A stretch of 64,000 bases of DNA from the NCBI RefSeq assembly GCF_021018895.1, contig NC_079367.1:31678288-31742287 (forward strand). The letters run 5' to 3'. Positions 20,825 to 33,372 of the stretch are shown here, piece after piece. Source of the DNA: Seriola aureovittata. Lineage: Eukaryota > Chordata > Actinopteri > Carangiformes > Carangidae. Position numbers and translations under genes: made by a program. Numbering within the stretch: position 1 is the stretch's first letter; each line of letters starts with the position of its first letter. Under the pieces are notes generated by a model. That model saw only the letters and a program-made list of their open reading frames with translations. It did not search any database and was not told the origin of the DNA.

Positions 20825-23229
20825 TGTGTGTGTGTATGTATAATGAGGCATATAATGAGAGGCCTTGGCCACATTCATCACCTTTTAAAGGCAACAGGAA
20901 ACACACACACACAGTAAGACAATGATAGAGGGAGAGAGAGAGTAACGTGAAGAAACAGTGACAGAGAGATGAGTGAAGAATGATAGAGCTCAACAGGAAG
21001 ATGAAAACAGGAGGAATGAGGAAGAGACAGAGGCAGGAGAGGAGAGGAGAGGAAAGGAGAGGAGGAACAGAAAAACAAGGGATCACATAAAAATTTAAAT
21101 CGGGAGTCACATGATGCTTCTCAGCCAATCAGTGCAACTTGAGGGAGTGCGTGAGATACACACACACACGAGAGATGAGATGAGAGACAATAATCAGAGA
21201 AAAAAGTAGGAGGAGCGGGATAGAAAAGGGAAAGAAAGAGGGAAAGAAAGAGGAAAGAGGACACTTATTTTATTTGTCTAAAAGCACTTTTTCTAATTTT
21301 CAAAAAGCTCTGTTATGTTGTTATTATTTCTTATTTCCTTGAAATGAAAACAGAACATATAATTATTATTAGAGAAGTTATTATTTATACCCCCGCTATT
21401 TAATATAACAATAAAATCATAACCATTCTTTAGCTGCTGAGAATAGACATTATGCATATGAAGTGAAACACAATTGTAAATGTTTTTTAAATAAGTTGCT
21501 GCGTGATAAAGCAGCACCGAGCGTGAAACTCACTGGAATCCAGATTAGCTGTTGATTCAAGTCTAATTTATGTTGTTAATGTTATTAAATGTCTATATTT
21601 GGGCAAATATTAATGTAACTGTATTTTTTAAATTCTTAACTTCCCCGTTACTTTGTATGATCACAGACCGAATTTAACAGGCCTTCACCCACTGTATCTG
21701 GGTAAAAACATCATTCCTCTCTAAACATATTTGCTGTTGTAAATCAGTGGTATAAAAATGTACCTCTGAGTGGGCTGATCAGAGATATATCAAATGATCA
21801 ACATTTGGTACTTTCACCATTGTTTTCACTGTTCATATGAACACTGAGACTCTGACTCTGTTACTGTGAGAGGAGATAGAGACATATTGGAGCAGTAAAA
21901 CACCCTGCAGCTGTAGAAACTGAAGGCCAGTCTGAAGTCTTTCTCTTTGGTTTTCATCTCTCCAGCCTGTGCTCCTTTGTTCATTCTTGCTTCCTTCCTC
22001 CTGTTCCCCAAACACTCTCTGCAACCCAAAATTCACCTCCTCCATCTTCTCTTTCACATTCCCCTGTGTTCTTCTCATTTTCTCTTTGCTTGTCTTTCTT
22101 TCTCTCACTCCCTTTTCTCCCTGTTCCTTTCATTCCTCTCTTTCTTTTTATCTTTCCACATCTCCCTTCAGTCTCTCCTTCTTACCCCACTTGCTTTCTC
22201 TACTTTCCCCAGCTTCGTCCGTCCTCTCCCATTTTTCTATTTCTCCCCCCTTCTACCCCGCAGTTTCCTGTCCCACTTGGCTGCAGGTCAACAGCAGGAT
22301 CCCCGCTGCACCAAATGTCTTTCATTTAAAACTGAGTTTTTTCTCTTAGAAAACTACAAAAAGTCCCTGAATCAAATTAAATTATTCCACTTATTCTTAA
22401 TTTAGTTTTGCTTATTTCAGCAGTTTCCTAGAAACAACTGGAGAAAACAAGATTTAATTGATAAAAAAATGAACCAGGTGCAGTGATCTCAATTAACTGG
22501 CAGCAGAGCTTCACTTTTATGAAAAATTTTTCAGAAAAAATTGTTGAGAAATTTGTTTATAAGTCAATCAATGACAGAAAAGGAGCTGTTTTCACTCTCT
22601 CTCCTTCCTTCTTTTCCTCATTCTGTGAGTCTGCATTGTTATTATTATACACACAAACACACACACACATACACACACAGGCCTATTATGGTTGTTGGTT
22701 CAGATTCCCAGTGAGGGTGACATCATGTAGCCTCAATCAAAACCAGACTTCAGCAAAACCTCCAATGAGAACAGCAGGACAACACACACAGGCACAGACA
22801 CACACACAAACACATGCACGCATACGCACAAATACACACACATCTATCATTTAACAAACCTCCTTTACATCAGGACAGAGGAATTCTGTGATTGTTGCGT
22901 TGACTCTTCGCTGTAAAAAATGACTGAAGTTAAAAATGTAAAGACTGAAATGACTGTTTTTGACTGTGTTGATGTTTTCCAGCAATGCAACACAGAGGTG
23001 AAACAGCGATGTCCAGTGATTTTGCAGCAACTCTAGTGACAGTTTAGAGTAACCCAATATTATAATTGGAAACATACAGTGGAGTCCAAAAAGTGTGAGA
23101 CCATGGACTTTTGGATCCCTCTTCTGTTTGTGAAGTTTCCAGTTTGATTAACTGACATCATACAACTGTCAAAATAATACACTGTCAAACATGGATGGGA
23201 TTTAATTTTTTTAAAACTCCATATAGTCT
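20673..23229. other. intron with microsatellites and a long pyrimidine tract
   Basis: Contains (TG)n at 20783-20836, a GA-rich stretch at 20930-21070 and 21170-21260, a CT-rich stretch at 21960-22265, and short CA runs near 22650 and 22795. The overlapping Ser/Leu/Phe-rich frames over the CT tract are composition artefacts. No gene is seen. Confidence 0.6.
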
Positions 23230-23740
23230 AAAGGTCTTTGTCCATGTGTTGTTTGATTATAAAGCAGGTCTAGGTTCTATATTAATACTGTGAAAGTATC
23301 AGAGCGCTCAGTCCACAGAGAAATGCACACAGCCTGTATTCAGAATCTGAGCCTTAAAACCAGCCGTCAGGACTTCTGGAACTTTGTGATGACACAACAA
23401 AGCAGTCACTGCTCTCAGCCATACCCCAAGCCCCGCCCAACTGAACCCACCATCCAAACCTTGCAGGATTTGGTTTCTCTGAGTGTTTACCTCAAATCTG
23501 CTATATTTTTATTGGATCACTCAGCCAATCAGAGGAGAGGCTCAGAGCCTCCTCTCTTCTGATTGGCTCACCGACATGGTTGTTACTAGCGCTCCAGAGA
23601 GAAGCCTGAGAGAGCAGATGTAAAACTACATCGAGATTGTTTTTGGTTCTTAAAACCACAAATATATCTTGTTATGGATCAACACTTCAGATAAAGCACA
23701 GGAGAAGGAGAAAATATAGAACTTTAGACCAAATCCATGT
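23230..23740 (+). repeat. dispersed MITE-like repeat, longer copy
   Basis: The block AGCAGATCTAGGTTCTATATTAATACTGTGAAAGTATC and its neighbours (here about 23262-23400) recur in direct orientation at 46865-47000. The interior includes an inverted pair of CCAAT boxes (23525 and 23562). The second copy starts at a TTAA, so a piggyBac-type MITE is possible. Confidence 0.6.
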
Positions 23741-24347
23741 ATCATTGTTATAAACCTGTTACAAAATTAACTTGGCTTCGACTGACTTTAAGCGACTAAA
23801 GTTATAAGTAACTCAAACAGATGATTGGATAGTTATCTGTCTGTCTTTTGCCTAAACTTTATGAGTCTGAAAATATGAAAATATATCTTTTCTTCAGCAA
23901 ACTATTCAAAAATCATCAGGAGGCCAAGGTTGTTCCAAATGCTTCAAAATAAAATCAAACATTTTCAGAAATTTTCTCTTTTCTTGGTTGCAATTCAGTT
24001 ATTTCTCTTTATGTGTCTTGTTTGTACCGGAAGATTTTCACCCTGCTGACAGGTTAATTTTCAAATGACTACTGTTAGGGAAACAGAAAATACTGAACTG
24101 TTAACAGTTTTTCTAAAGAAGAAGAATCTGCTGATGTTTCTCTAATAAACGACTTTAGTGAAGACTACGAGCAAACATGGGTCATGTGTGGTTTTGAAAG
24201 TGACCTCCAGATGAAAACAGAGGGATTAACCAATGAGAGAAGAAAGATGTAGTGGTGAGAGAGGAGGCTGGAGGTTCGTCCTCTGCTGAAGGTCAGAGAG
24301 AAAAAACTGACAGACAGCTGATAAACTTGATGACAGCCCTGCTCTCA

Positions 24348-24390
<43 letters not shown>

Positions 24391-25705
24391 ATGGCAGAGG
24401 ATGAAAGCAGCAGTAAATTCTCTATTTTACTTCAAAAGGATGTTTCACACTCCAGTTGGGCAGATGGAGGTAACACACACACACAGCCTGGCTGAATCCT
24501 GGTGCACCTGGACCAATGATGGATGAATCACACACACAATCAAACAACCAAGTCAGCGAATTCTCTCAAAAAGTCTCAACTTTTTTTCATTCAAAACTCC
24601 CTTTAAAAAATTTTGTTTTTTACCTCAAAGAAGTTTGAACTTGTGCCCGACACATTCCTCAGGTATACTGATCCTGGTTTCCCATAATGCAACAGGAATA
24701 ATAACATAGTCCCTGCAGAGATCACTGACATGTAGATGCAGTTCTTGTTGTAGCGGCAGGTTTGAGTACAGTGATCTTAACAGGTGCTGTTTCCAGACAG
24801 CCACCAATCTTAGCAGTTAATTTTTATTTTGTAAATAGGTCATTTTACTTTCCCTCTAACTATGTTGCCAATAACTTTTGTGGTTTGTTGACAATCTCAT
24901 TTGTCTCTGTCAAGTCAGACACAAAAACGGCTGGGTCACATGTATTTGGATCAGCAGCTTGGAGGTGACTGCTGGTTAACATGTAGTCTTAATGGACCAC
25001 GTTTCAGTCACTGTTTCTAACTTGTTCTGTTGTCGCGCAGAAACAGAAGAACATGTCAATGACAACAGTTTTATTGTGAATTCAGCTAAATAGTACATCA
25101 GTAACAAAGTGTAAACATATTATAAATGTTTTATAACTTGCTTGCAAATGCTCATTATGAAAAGTCAGTTTAAGAAAATACATTTTGATACTTGCAGAAC
25201 GTTTACCACAGAGGTTGACAGACGTTACTTTCAAGTACAAATTAAACCTCAAATGAAGAACTGAGAGTTTCCTGAATTTCAGTCAGAATCATTTTTCTTA
25301 GACTTGCTAAATATTAACAGGTGACAATATAAACACCGTAAATAAAGAGAAAAGATAGGAAAGAAAAGAAAGTGGCATTTCTGCCAGGAGAGATGTAGAT
25401 ATCAGATGAGAAGAGGACAATGATGACAGACACTTTTACATCAGCAAATCAAATGTTAAATGTGATTTCTGAGTGAAAGGTGAGATGTTTTCATGGAAGA
25501 GGTTTCTAAAACCCAGAGTAAATGCAAAGCATGTCTCTCCATCAACAGAGAGTAGAGGTATGTGTGTGTGTTGTGTGTGTTGTGTGTGTTGTGTGTGTGT
25601 GTCAGTGTATATATATATATATGTGTGTGTGGAGGCCAGCAGCAGGTAAACTGGCCCGAAGGAATTCACACCTGGCCAGTAAATCTAGGCTACAGCCAGC
25701 TCTTC

Positions 25706-25750
<45 letters not shown>

Positions 25751-26827
25751 TACACACACATACAGCTGTACTGTGGCCTCTGCACCATGTTTCTGTTTGT
25801 TTCCTACGGTTACCACAGCTGCATCGTGATTGGCTGACGGGCTTTTAACGGGGAACCAAGACCTTAAAATACACAGACATGGCCACAGTATCAAGGACGA
25901 CCAATCAAATACAATGTGGTAACAACTTGAACTGTACATGTTACCACAGAGCTGAGGTCTGCTGGTGTGCAGAGTTCAACAGATCACCTCCTTCACATAA
26001 TCTCCAACCAAAGTCACAGGCCTTACTGTGGACACCAAGGACAGCTGAGGCCTCCAGTCACAGATAGTTTATCAGAGGCTGTGAGTGGTCACAAAGCCGG
26101 TTTCAGAAAGACAGACTTTGACTGTATCTTCAAAAGAACAAATAATTAGACTTCAGATAGACTGAGTCTGAATTCATCTGTTTCACACGGCAATTTATTT
26201 CTTAGTTCTTAAGCTGGACTGGGGTACAATGAAAATGAACAGAAAATTGTTTGTCTAGTGGAAGAATTCAACAGTTACAAGTATGTTTTACTTTGGAAAT
26301 TCAGTGAAGAGTGAAACAATAAAATAAAAAATCTGATTTAGAAAAAAATGGCTGTGGTCTCTCAGCCTCTCGCCTATTTTTCACAAGTTTGTCCCAGCAG
26401 AAATAGACACCTGACAGAGATATTTTTATTGCCATTGATGTAAACACACCTGTCACCTGTCCAGCACAGTGCTATTACACCAGAAACACCGTGGCTACAC
26501 TTTGCTCGAGCCAGCAACAGTTAGCTGCAGCCCTGAAATAAGTTTTAAAAACACACAATCACCAATCGAAGCATCTCACACAGAGGCTCAATTTGATGTA
26601 GGAATCTAGGAAATTATCAGGAGATGTAAAATAAAGTGGTTTCGTTTCATTGTCAAACATGAAGGTCTACATGCTGTTTTAAAGCTCGTAAAGATCTAAG
26701 GGAGTAACTGAATCCTTGTCAAAAATACTGCATCTAAAAATTGTGGGATGATTGAAAATGTTCAAAATCTCAAACAGAGCACTGAAAACATGATGTCCCG
26801 CAGCAGATCAGTGGTTCTGGGTCTTAC
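23741..26827. other. intron sequence with microsatellites
   Basis: (TG)n at 24353-24389, TG/TA repeats at 25561-25630 and (CA)n at 25711-25760. There is no recognised exon or transposon protein. Confidence 0.55.
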
Positions 26828-27372
26828 CTCCACGATGTTCTTCAGATCTCTGACGTAGGCTTGTTCAGTCTCTACGATCTCCATCACCACTCTCTCCAGC
26901 CGTGAAAGCTGCCTGGGCCTAGCCACCGTCGCCACAGCCATCGCATTGGCTACATGTCCTTCAGCGGGGTGTCCTCCTCCTGTCACCCTGGCAACACAAA
27001 CACCACCTCCTCCTCCCAGAGGAATCCCTCCTCCGCCATGTGGTGTGACGAGGGGAGTGAGGTCAAGGCTGATGTCTGAGCCATTCCTCTTTGGCGTGGA
27101 GGATGATGAGGATGACGAGGAGGCATTGTAGGTCGGCACTGCGCCATACGGCAGTGAAGAAGAGGAGGAGGAGGAAGAAGAGGAGTGGGAGGCATCCTGC
27201 AGGGAGACTGAGGAGGCAGAGGAGGAGAGAGAGAGGGAGGTGGGGCGTTCGCCATCCGAGCATACGGTGTTGACGGAGGTGCAGGAGGAGGACGAGGCTC
27301 CTCGTTCACCAGATGACATCATCCTACTTACAATCCCACTCAGAGATGAGACTGAGGAGGGACGCTTGGCGG
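26828..27372 (-). CDS. plekhg2: PLEKHG2-like RhoGEF, Ser-rich N-terminal exon (second coding exon)
   Basis: Acceptor CTCTCTCCAG ends at 27373 and donor GTAAGA starts at 26827. The exon (545 nt) begins with two bases of a codon, matching the one-base overhang of the exon at 46392-46456, and ends in phase 0, matching the next exon at 10455. It codes AKRPSSVSSLSG, then SRMMSSGERGASSSS, poly-Ser tracts (10 and 8 Ser), a Gly-rich patch, and finally LSRLERVVMEIVETEQAYV followed by RDLKNIVE, the first helix of the DH domain. The low-complexity N-terminus before DH is typical of PLEKHG proteins, and the SRLERV.EIVETE.AYVRDL block is closest to PLEKHG2. An internal ATG at 27322 could also start translation. 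Confidence 0.87.
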
Positions 27373-27761
27373 CTGGAGAGAGACAGACACAAAGACAAAT
27401 TAGTCCATCAGCTGATTTTATCCAGTGAAAACATCAAGAATGGATGGAGAGAAACCAGTTAATGTTGTTAAACTAATGAATCAGACAACATCAGCGCCAT
27501 GGTCCAGTTTAATCTACTCAAACAGTGTGATCAGTACATATAGAGTTATCTGTTAAAAACGATCAAACCATTGTCCCAGTAAAGAAAAAAAACATCAAAC
27601 TAGACAAACAATCCAGACAAAATGTGCATCATCACTTCAGCTATTTAGACCATTGACGAGGCAGAGGTGGACGACACCTGCAGTAACTGTTACAGGTTTT
27701 TGTTTGTATCCATGTGGCAATGTTCATGTTCATGAAGTACATTCCTGCTAATGTTGTGCTC
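27373..27761. other. intron 1, exon-proximal part
   Basis: Polypyrimidine acceptor context next to exon 2, then non-coding sequence with nothing recognised. Confidence 0.55.
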
Positions 27762-28214
27762 ATAGACTGTAAATAAAGATGGACGTAGCCTCGATGACGT
27801 CAACCACAGGTTTCTGAAGAGTGGTTTTGAATCTCAGAGTGAGCTGTTCCACCAATGACATCTTGGCAGTGTCTGACTAATCCAAAAATGGTCAAAGAGG
27901 CCGGGCGTGTGTGGAGTTGAGAATTCTGTGCATGGGGTTTTGTGGCAAGCATGCTCTCACCCTACTGTCACTCAAAGAGGCCACGCCCTCAATTATACAT
28001 AATTTTAAGTCTTAATGAAATGTAAACAGGTGAGTTTTATAAACAGTTGTCATGAAGGAGGAAATTAGCTCTAAAGACCTAAAGTGTTTTTGTACCAGGC
28101 TGTAAACATGTTCATCTCTGCTGTAAAGTTGGACATTTTAACATGGGAGTCTATGGGGATTGACTCACTGTTGGAGCCAGATTCTAGTGGTCATTAGAGG
28201 AACTGCAGGTTTTA
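27762..28214 (-). repeat. 450-bp dispersed repeat, copy 2 (inverted relative to 19266)
   Basis: Reverse complement of the repeat at 19266-19716, with the same start and end words and many shared blocks. It lies only about 390 bp upstream of the PLEKHG2 exon 2 acceptor, inside intron 1. Confidence 0.85.
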
Positions 28215-28701
28215 GCTCTTCTATGTTGGCTTCATTTTTGCCGCTTGGTTTTGTTCCACCCGAAATTAAGTCTTGTTCATTTTTGTGGAAATGTTTTGGG
28301 GTGCAAAGACAGTGATCACACACAAGTGTGTAAGAAGAGTTCTGCAAGATTAATTGCAACAAACCATCTGAAACGTCAAAATACAAAATGAAGAAGTAAC
28401 TAAGGGCCAGAAGCCATCCACAAGCACACAAACATCTGTCTGTTACCTCCATGAAAATTAGACACTGCACATTATACAGATACAGCACATATTCACTAAA
28501 GTACATTCACCCATCTCTCCTCTTTCATTAAAACATTTTTACACATCTGATGATTTTCTTAACACCAACAATATTCTTGTTTTGGTCACAAACACATTGG
28601 CACACATTTGCTTTGGTATGAATCATCATATTAGACTAAACAGTTTATAATGTTTAGTTAAGATTCTGAAAAGTCTATCAACATGTGTGTGGTGTGGATC
28701 A

Positions 28702-28743
<42 letters not shown>

Positions 28744-29687
28744 AACATTTGTTTTAAGGTAAAACAGACTCAGCCTTATCCTTTTTTGTCGCGCAAAACT
28801 GACGTGAGTCACATTGTACGATGATGTGGAAACAACATGGAGCTTGTTAAACAGAGAGCTGTGAAACAAACTATGACAGGAAACTTTGAGTCTTTTCATC
28901 CAGGACCGTGAAGCCCTCGCTTCAATGCAGAAACATAAACTGTACACGAGAACAAAAAAAACAACTAATCATCAGCTTTTATCTTGGCTTACATGCTAAC
29001 CGAGAGAGGAATAAATCAATTGATTGATAAATCAGTCCTAATCCAGCAGATTTTCCCTCTGAACATCTAATACAGTCTGATAGTCGTGTATCAAACTTTG
29101 TGTGCAAATATTTACAGATTAAAATGCAGTGTGTTTTTTGACTTACACAGCTAAACTGCTTCCCAAAACCTGCTGGTTGACAATACAAACTCTCTCTCTC
29201 TGTGTCAGTCTGTGCGTGTGTGTGTTTGTCCTGCCTCATATTGCAGACATTCCACTCTCCCAATGCAGCTGCCTACCTGCCAATCACACCGTCTCCCAGG
29301 TAACCCTGCTCAGCGGGCAGAAAGAAGTCAATCATTTTCTGAACATTAAATGGAGAAAGTACAAAACTGGAGTGTAAAGTTGTCATCTGTCAGAGTAAAC
29401 AGGAAGTGTGTCTGCTGCAGCGCAGAGCATCAGATCACCACTGACTGACACAATGTTGATTCTTCCCTTTGCTTCTTCTGTTTTTGTGCAAATGATATGC
29501 AAAATGAAGAGAGTACATTTTCCATTTTCCACATGAGCTCTGATGAATTTTATTTGTTATGTTTTGTCTTTAAAACTCTGAAACACAACAGGCCAACAAG
29601 TTAAATCATTAATCATCACTTTGCTTTCTCTTCAGTGAGTTTTAGACAAAGCATAGCTGCAAGTATAGCAGCTCTCCCTCTTAAAGT
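28215..29687. other. intron 1, no gene seen
   Basis: Contains (CA)n at 28706-28739 and no recognisable protein or transposon. Confidence 0.5.
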
Positions 29688-29895
29688 TATAGTTCACCAT
29701 TTACCCTAATTTTCTTTCTCTCGCGAGTGAGGTGAGAAGATCAAAATCAATCTCCTGTGTGTGTGTTTACAGTACACAGCTGGAGTTAGGATGTGGCTAG
29801 CCTAGCTTAGCATAAAGACTGGAAGCAGGGGGAAACAGCTAGCCTGGTTCTGTCCGTAGACCTACCAACACCTGTAAGAGCCCAAACGTATTCAC
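29688..29895. repeat. dispersed teleost repeat fragment
   Basis: The text GCTAGCCTAGCTTAGCATAA followed by AGACTGGAAGCAGGGGGAAA is a widespread fish repeat motif. No ends were defined and the class is unknown. Confidence 0.45.
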
Positions 29896-30155
29896 AGTTA
29901 CTTACTTCCTCCAGATGTTGAAAACATATAATTACATTGAGTTGAAGATTAACTGAGATCCAGTTTCTATCTACATTACATCTACACATGAAAAGATTTA
30001 AAAGCTTTTTCTCAGATGCAGACATGATCTTTACTCCTCCCAACTGTAACAGCATCTGAACTGACTTCTACAGGGTTACTCCAGATGTGATATGAACAGC
30101 TGCACTGACACTGACTTTAAAGTGACAGAGCAAAAGCAACAAACAATAATACAGA

Positions 30156-31828
30156 CTAGAATTACCTCCTCGTGGTTGTCTGCCTCCTCCACTCAGACTA
30201 GTTTCATGTTACATCCCTGTTTATCCACTCATAGAATATGAACCATTTGTGTGAAATTCTGTGTAATAAATGCTATGTGAAGTCACTGACCTTGACCATT
30301 GACATTTGACCACCAAAATTCTTTGGTGGTCAAATGAATTCAGTTCTTCCTTGAGTCAAGTGAACTTTTTACCAAATTTGGTGGAGGTCACCGTGATCTT
30401 GACCTTTGACCACCAAAATCTAATCTGTTCATCTTTGAGTCCTAGTGAATGTTTGTGCCAAATATGAAGAAGTTCCATCATGGCATTACTGAGCTGTCTT
30501 GTCCACGAGAATGGGAGGGACAGACATGAGGGACTGGCACTATGTCTTGACAAATAACACCTGATCCATTTGTGTGGTAACTTTGGGTTGTGGACTCTTG
30601 ACTAGAGGGATGGTACCAGACCAATCCACCTCACTGACTGCACTCAGGTCTTTAAAGACCACAAGGACAGTTTCAGTTCTCTCATTGTTCTCTAATAAAA
30701 CACCTTGACACATATTTAACAATTTATCTTTTCCTTTCGTCATCACTTCATGACAGCCTGTAATCATTTCCAGTTTCCACCCAGACAACAACACACCTCT
30801 CCTTCTCCTGAGATGGAGAAGTATTTAAAGTTTAGTGTTTGAATTCCAGACGTCCTGGCAGGAGGAATTTCCTACATACACCTATAAGACCCTCCATCTT
30901 TACCATTTAAGTGACTTTTTAGTACTTGGACAGCTTTATAACAGAACTGCAGGTTCTTACAGGAACAGCTGGAACAGCTGCCAACAGTATTGTAAAGTAG
31001 TTAACCTCCTCATACATGTGGTATGTCCACATTGTGAACGCAGTGTGGACGTGTGGTTTCAAAAGTTGTTGTACTGAAGAGGTGATGTTTCATTTGGAAA
31101 ACGACCAACATATTTTCTGAGAAGGTTTTTGGCTCTTTGTAAACTTCACTGAAAGATTAAACCCAACAATCCTCAACTGTTGAAACCTGTCGTCACATGT
31201 TCACATAAACATAAGTCATGATGCTCCATTCATCTATCAGATGAAACAGGAGCCGGCTCAAATTAAGTTAGCATATCTAAATAACACCTTGAAGAAACTT
31301 CTTCAAATTTGGCACAAACACTCACTTGCATCTCAAGGATGATTTGATTAGATTTTGGTGGTCAAAGGTCAAGGTCACGGTTACCTAACAACATGATTTT
31401 GGCCTTGTGAACGCAATATCTCAAGAACTCCTCAAGGGAATCCCTTCAGATTTGACACAAATGTTAACTTGGAGTCAAGGACAAAGTGATTCGATTTTTG
31501 TGATCAAAGGTCAAGGTCATGGTGACCTCACAGAACACAGTTTTGGCCTTGGGAATGCTATATCTCCATAACACCTTGAAGGAATTTCTTTAAATTAAAC
31601 ATTCACTGGGACTCAAGGATGAACTGATTAGATTTTGGTGGTCAAAGGTTAAAGGTCAATGTCACAGTGACTTCACAATACCCTTTTTAGCCAGTACTCA
31701 AGACTTCACAGCAATTAAGACAGAATTTCACAAAAATGGTTTATATTTTATATGACTCTGGATGAACAGGGATGTAACCTGAAACTACTGAGTGGTGGAG
31801 TTGGACAACCACCAGGAGGTGATTCTAG
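30156..31828. mobile_element. foldback-type element with long inverted arms and internal minisatellite
   Basis: The left end (CTAGAATTACCTCCTCGTGG) and the reverse complement of the right end (CTAGAATCACCTCCTGGTGG) match and continue to match for more than 130 bp (shared TTACATCCCTGTT, GTGAAATTCTGT). The arms then enter units with AGGTCA words. In the right arm the units recur about every 140 bp (TCAAAGGTCAAGGTCA at 31362 and 31504; a diverged copy at 31642). The middle (30540-31250) is unique, with no transposase. A left-arm copy alone occurs at 51000-51245. The structure suggests a non-autonomous foldback transposon or two tail-to-tail copies. Confidence 0.8.
31504..31528 (+). promoter_or_regulatory. 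nuclear-receptor-like motif cluster with consensus ERE
   Basis: TCAAAGGTCAAGGTCA (31504-31519) includes the extended half-site TCAAGGTCA used by SF-1/ERR-type receptors. It overlaps AGGTCATGGTGACCT (31514-31528), which is the textbook palindromic oestrogen response element. It sits in a repeat unit, so use by the host is unproven. Confidence 0.55.
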
Positions 31829-31993
31829 TTTTATCAATTAGGACACTTTCATTCTTTTTTTGAATAAAACTCACAGATGAAACTTGACTGCAAATATGCA
31901 AGCATCCAAAAACAGGAAACATTTGACTTAATAACAATATAACATACATATTGGACAAATTATTGTACATTACTGTTTATTTATTATTAACTG

Positions 31994-32029
<36 letters not shown>

Positions 32030-32540
32030 CAACAATGAGCTAATGGACACATGAATTTCCCCTAGGGGATAAATAAAGTATCCAGCTATCTATCTATGTA
32101 TATCAAGATGTTAGTAACATCAGATGTACAGAACCAGGAAGTTTAACTCCAGCATAATGTCAACGCATCAATTACTGCTATCACAGCAGAGTTTTACAAC
32201 ACTGTTAACTCTATTTACCAAACTTACACTGTCAACTTTTGATGTAAATTTACAGTGAAATCTGAACTGTATTATTCTGTATTAATGTAAAGTGCCATAA
32301 AGTAAACTACCATACTGTAAACTGAGATGCAAAAAAATATGATTACAACACTTTCAGAGAATGCCAATATCGACAGGAATTTGCAGTAAACTTTACTGTA
32401 AACAACTGAGCATCTTGGGAAAGTGAAAGAAAAGTGTGGGATCGAAGATTTAAAAACTAACAGACATAACAACATCTTGCTAAAGGGTTAGGGCTGTTTT
32501 TGCAGTTTGCATTTAATTTATGTTGATTTCGACTTTGCAG
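31829..32540. other. intron 1, short repeats
   Basis: A (TTA)n run at 31982-32030 is followed by a LINE/SINE-like tail CCCCTAGGGGATAAATAAAG and TATC repeats near 32060-32095. TTTACAGT-type words occur around 32225-32400. Confidence 0.5.
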
Positions 32541-32654
32541 CACATTTTCCAACCAGTTTCTGTCGCCACAACAGCACAGCCTCACTACGACCTGCTCAGC
32601 CTTCTGTCACAGATGTCCAGAGCTGCATTGATAAGGCTAACTCCATTGAGTAAG
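32541..32654 (+). CDS. candidate plus-strand exon, gene not recognised
   Basis: A 114-nt open segment bounded by TTTGCAG on the left and GTATGT on the right, in phase 0 at both ends. It would encode 38 residues including HYDLLSLLSQMSRAALIRL. The splice signals and sequence look exon-like, but there is no family match and no linked exon in frame. It may belong to a non-coding transcript or be chance. It lies antisense within intron 1 of PLEKHG2. Confidence 0.25.
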
Positions 32655-33022
32655 GTATGTCAACATCTTTATTCTGCCTCAAAGTGTCAAAATGTTAGCA
32701 AATGTCAAGGAAGTAAAAAATCATTTTGAGACTTTTTCCAGTTCCATTTTCCTGACGTTTAAAAGAGTGTTATAACAAAGTCGTGGGAACGCAACATGAA
32801 TGCAGTTTTTTTTAGCTAGCTAAAATTAGCACATCACAGTATCATGTCTCAGTTTACATTAACATTAAAACAATGCTGTTGCTTTTGCTGAAAGATAATT
32901 TAACTACACTAATTTAGTGAGGTAGAATGTCTAATCTTGTATCTTACTTCAAATGTCCATATAGAATTTACAGTACAACCAAACTGTGAAGTTTTTATTT
33001 GTTTCAACGGCTCAAGTGATGC

Positions 33023-33026
<4 letters not shown>

Positions 33027-33091
<65 letters not shown>
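33027..33091 (+). repeat. (CA)n microsatellite
   Basis: Perfect (CA) run of about 65 bp. A (TG) run follows 100 bp later at 33190-33246, so the pair could fold as an inverted repeat. Confidence 0.95.
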
Positions 33092-33093
<2 letters not shown>

Positions 33094-33208
33094 AGCAGCA
33101 GCAGTTACAACCTTATTTAGCCATGGCATTCACACATGCTTCAGTTCTGAGTCGACATTTTTGCAAAAGGGTGAGTGAGTCGGGGTGTGTGTGAGTGAGT
33201 GTGTGTGT

Positions 33209-33251
<43 letters not shown>

Positions 33252-33309
33252 GTGTGTGCGTGTATGTGTTTGCCTGGTTTCATTCATACTTCCTGTCTCT
33301 TTCTCTACA

Positions 33310-33372
33310 ATGCACGACGCAGAAACACTGAACCTGAATGAGCTGAAACGACTGTATCAAGCCGTCATGTAA
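33310..33372 (+). CDS. possible 20-codon small ORF, unrecognised
   Basis: ATG to TAA encodes 20 residues ending NELKRLYQAVM, with an amphipathic helical look. It is preceded by a pyrimidine-rich tract. No family was recognised, and the length is short enough to be chance. Confidence 0.2.
   Translation: MHDAETLNLNELKRLYQAVM

Noticed and set aside
20736..21128. 130-residue Ser/Leu/His-rich frame
   Set aside because: Composed of a CA repeat and a CT-rich tract; no splice or family support.
21947..22405. 152-residue frame rich in Phe, Leu and Ser
   Set aside because: It runs over a polypyrimidine tract that opens all three frames at once.
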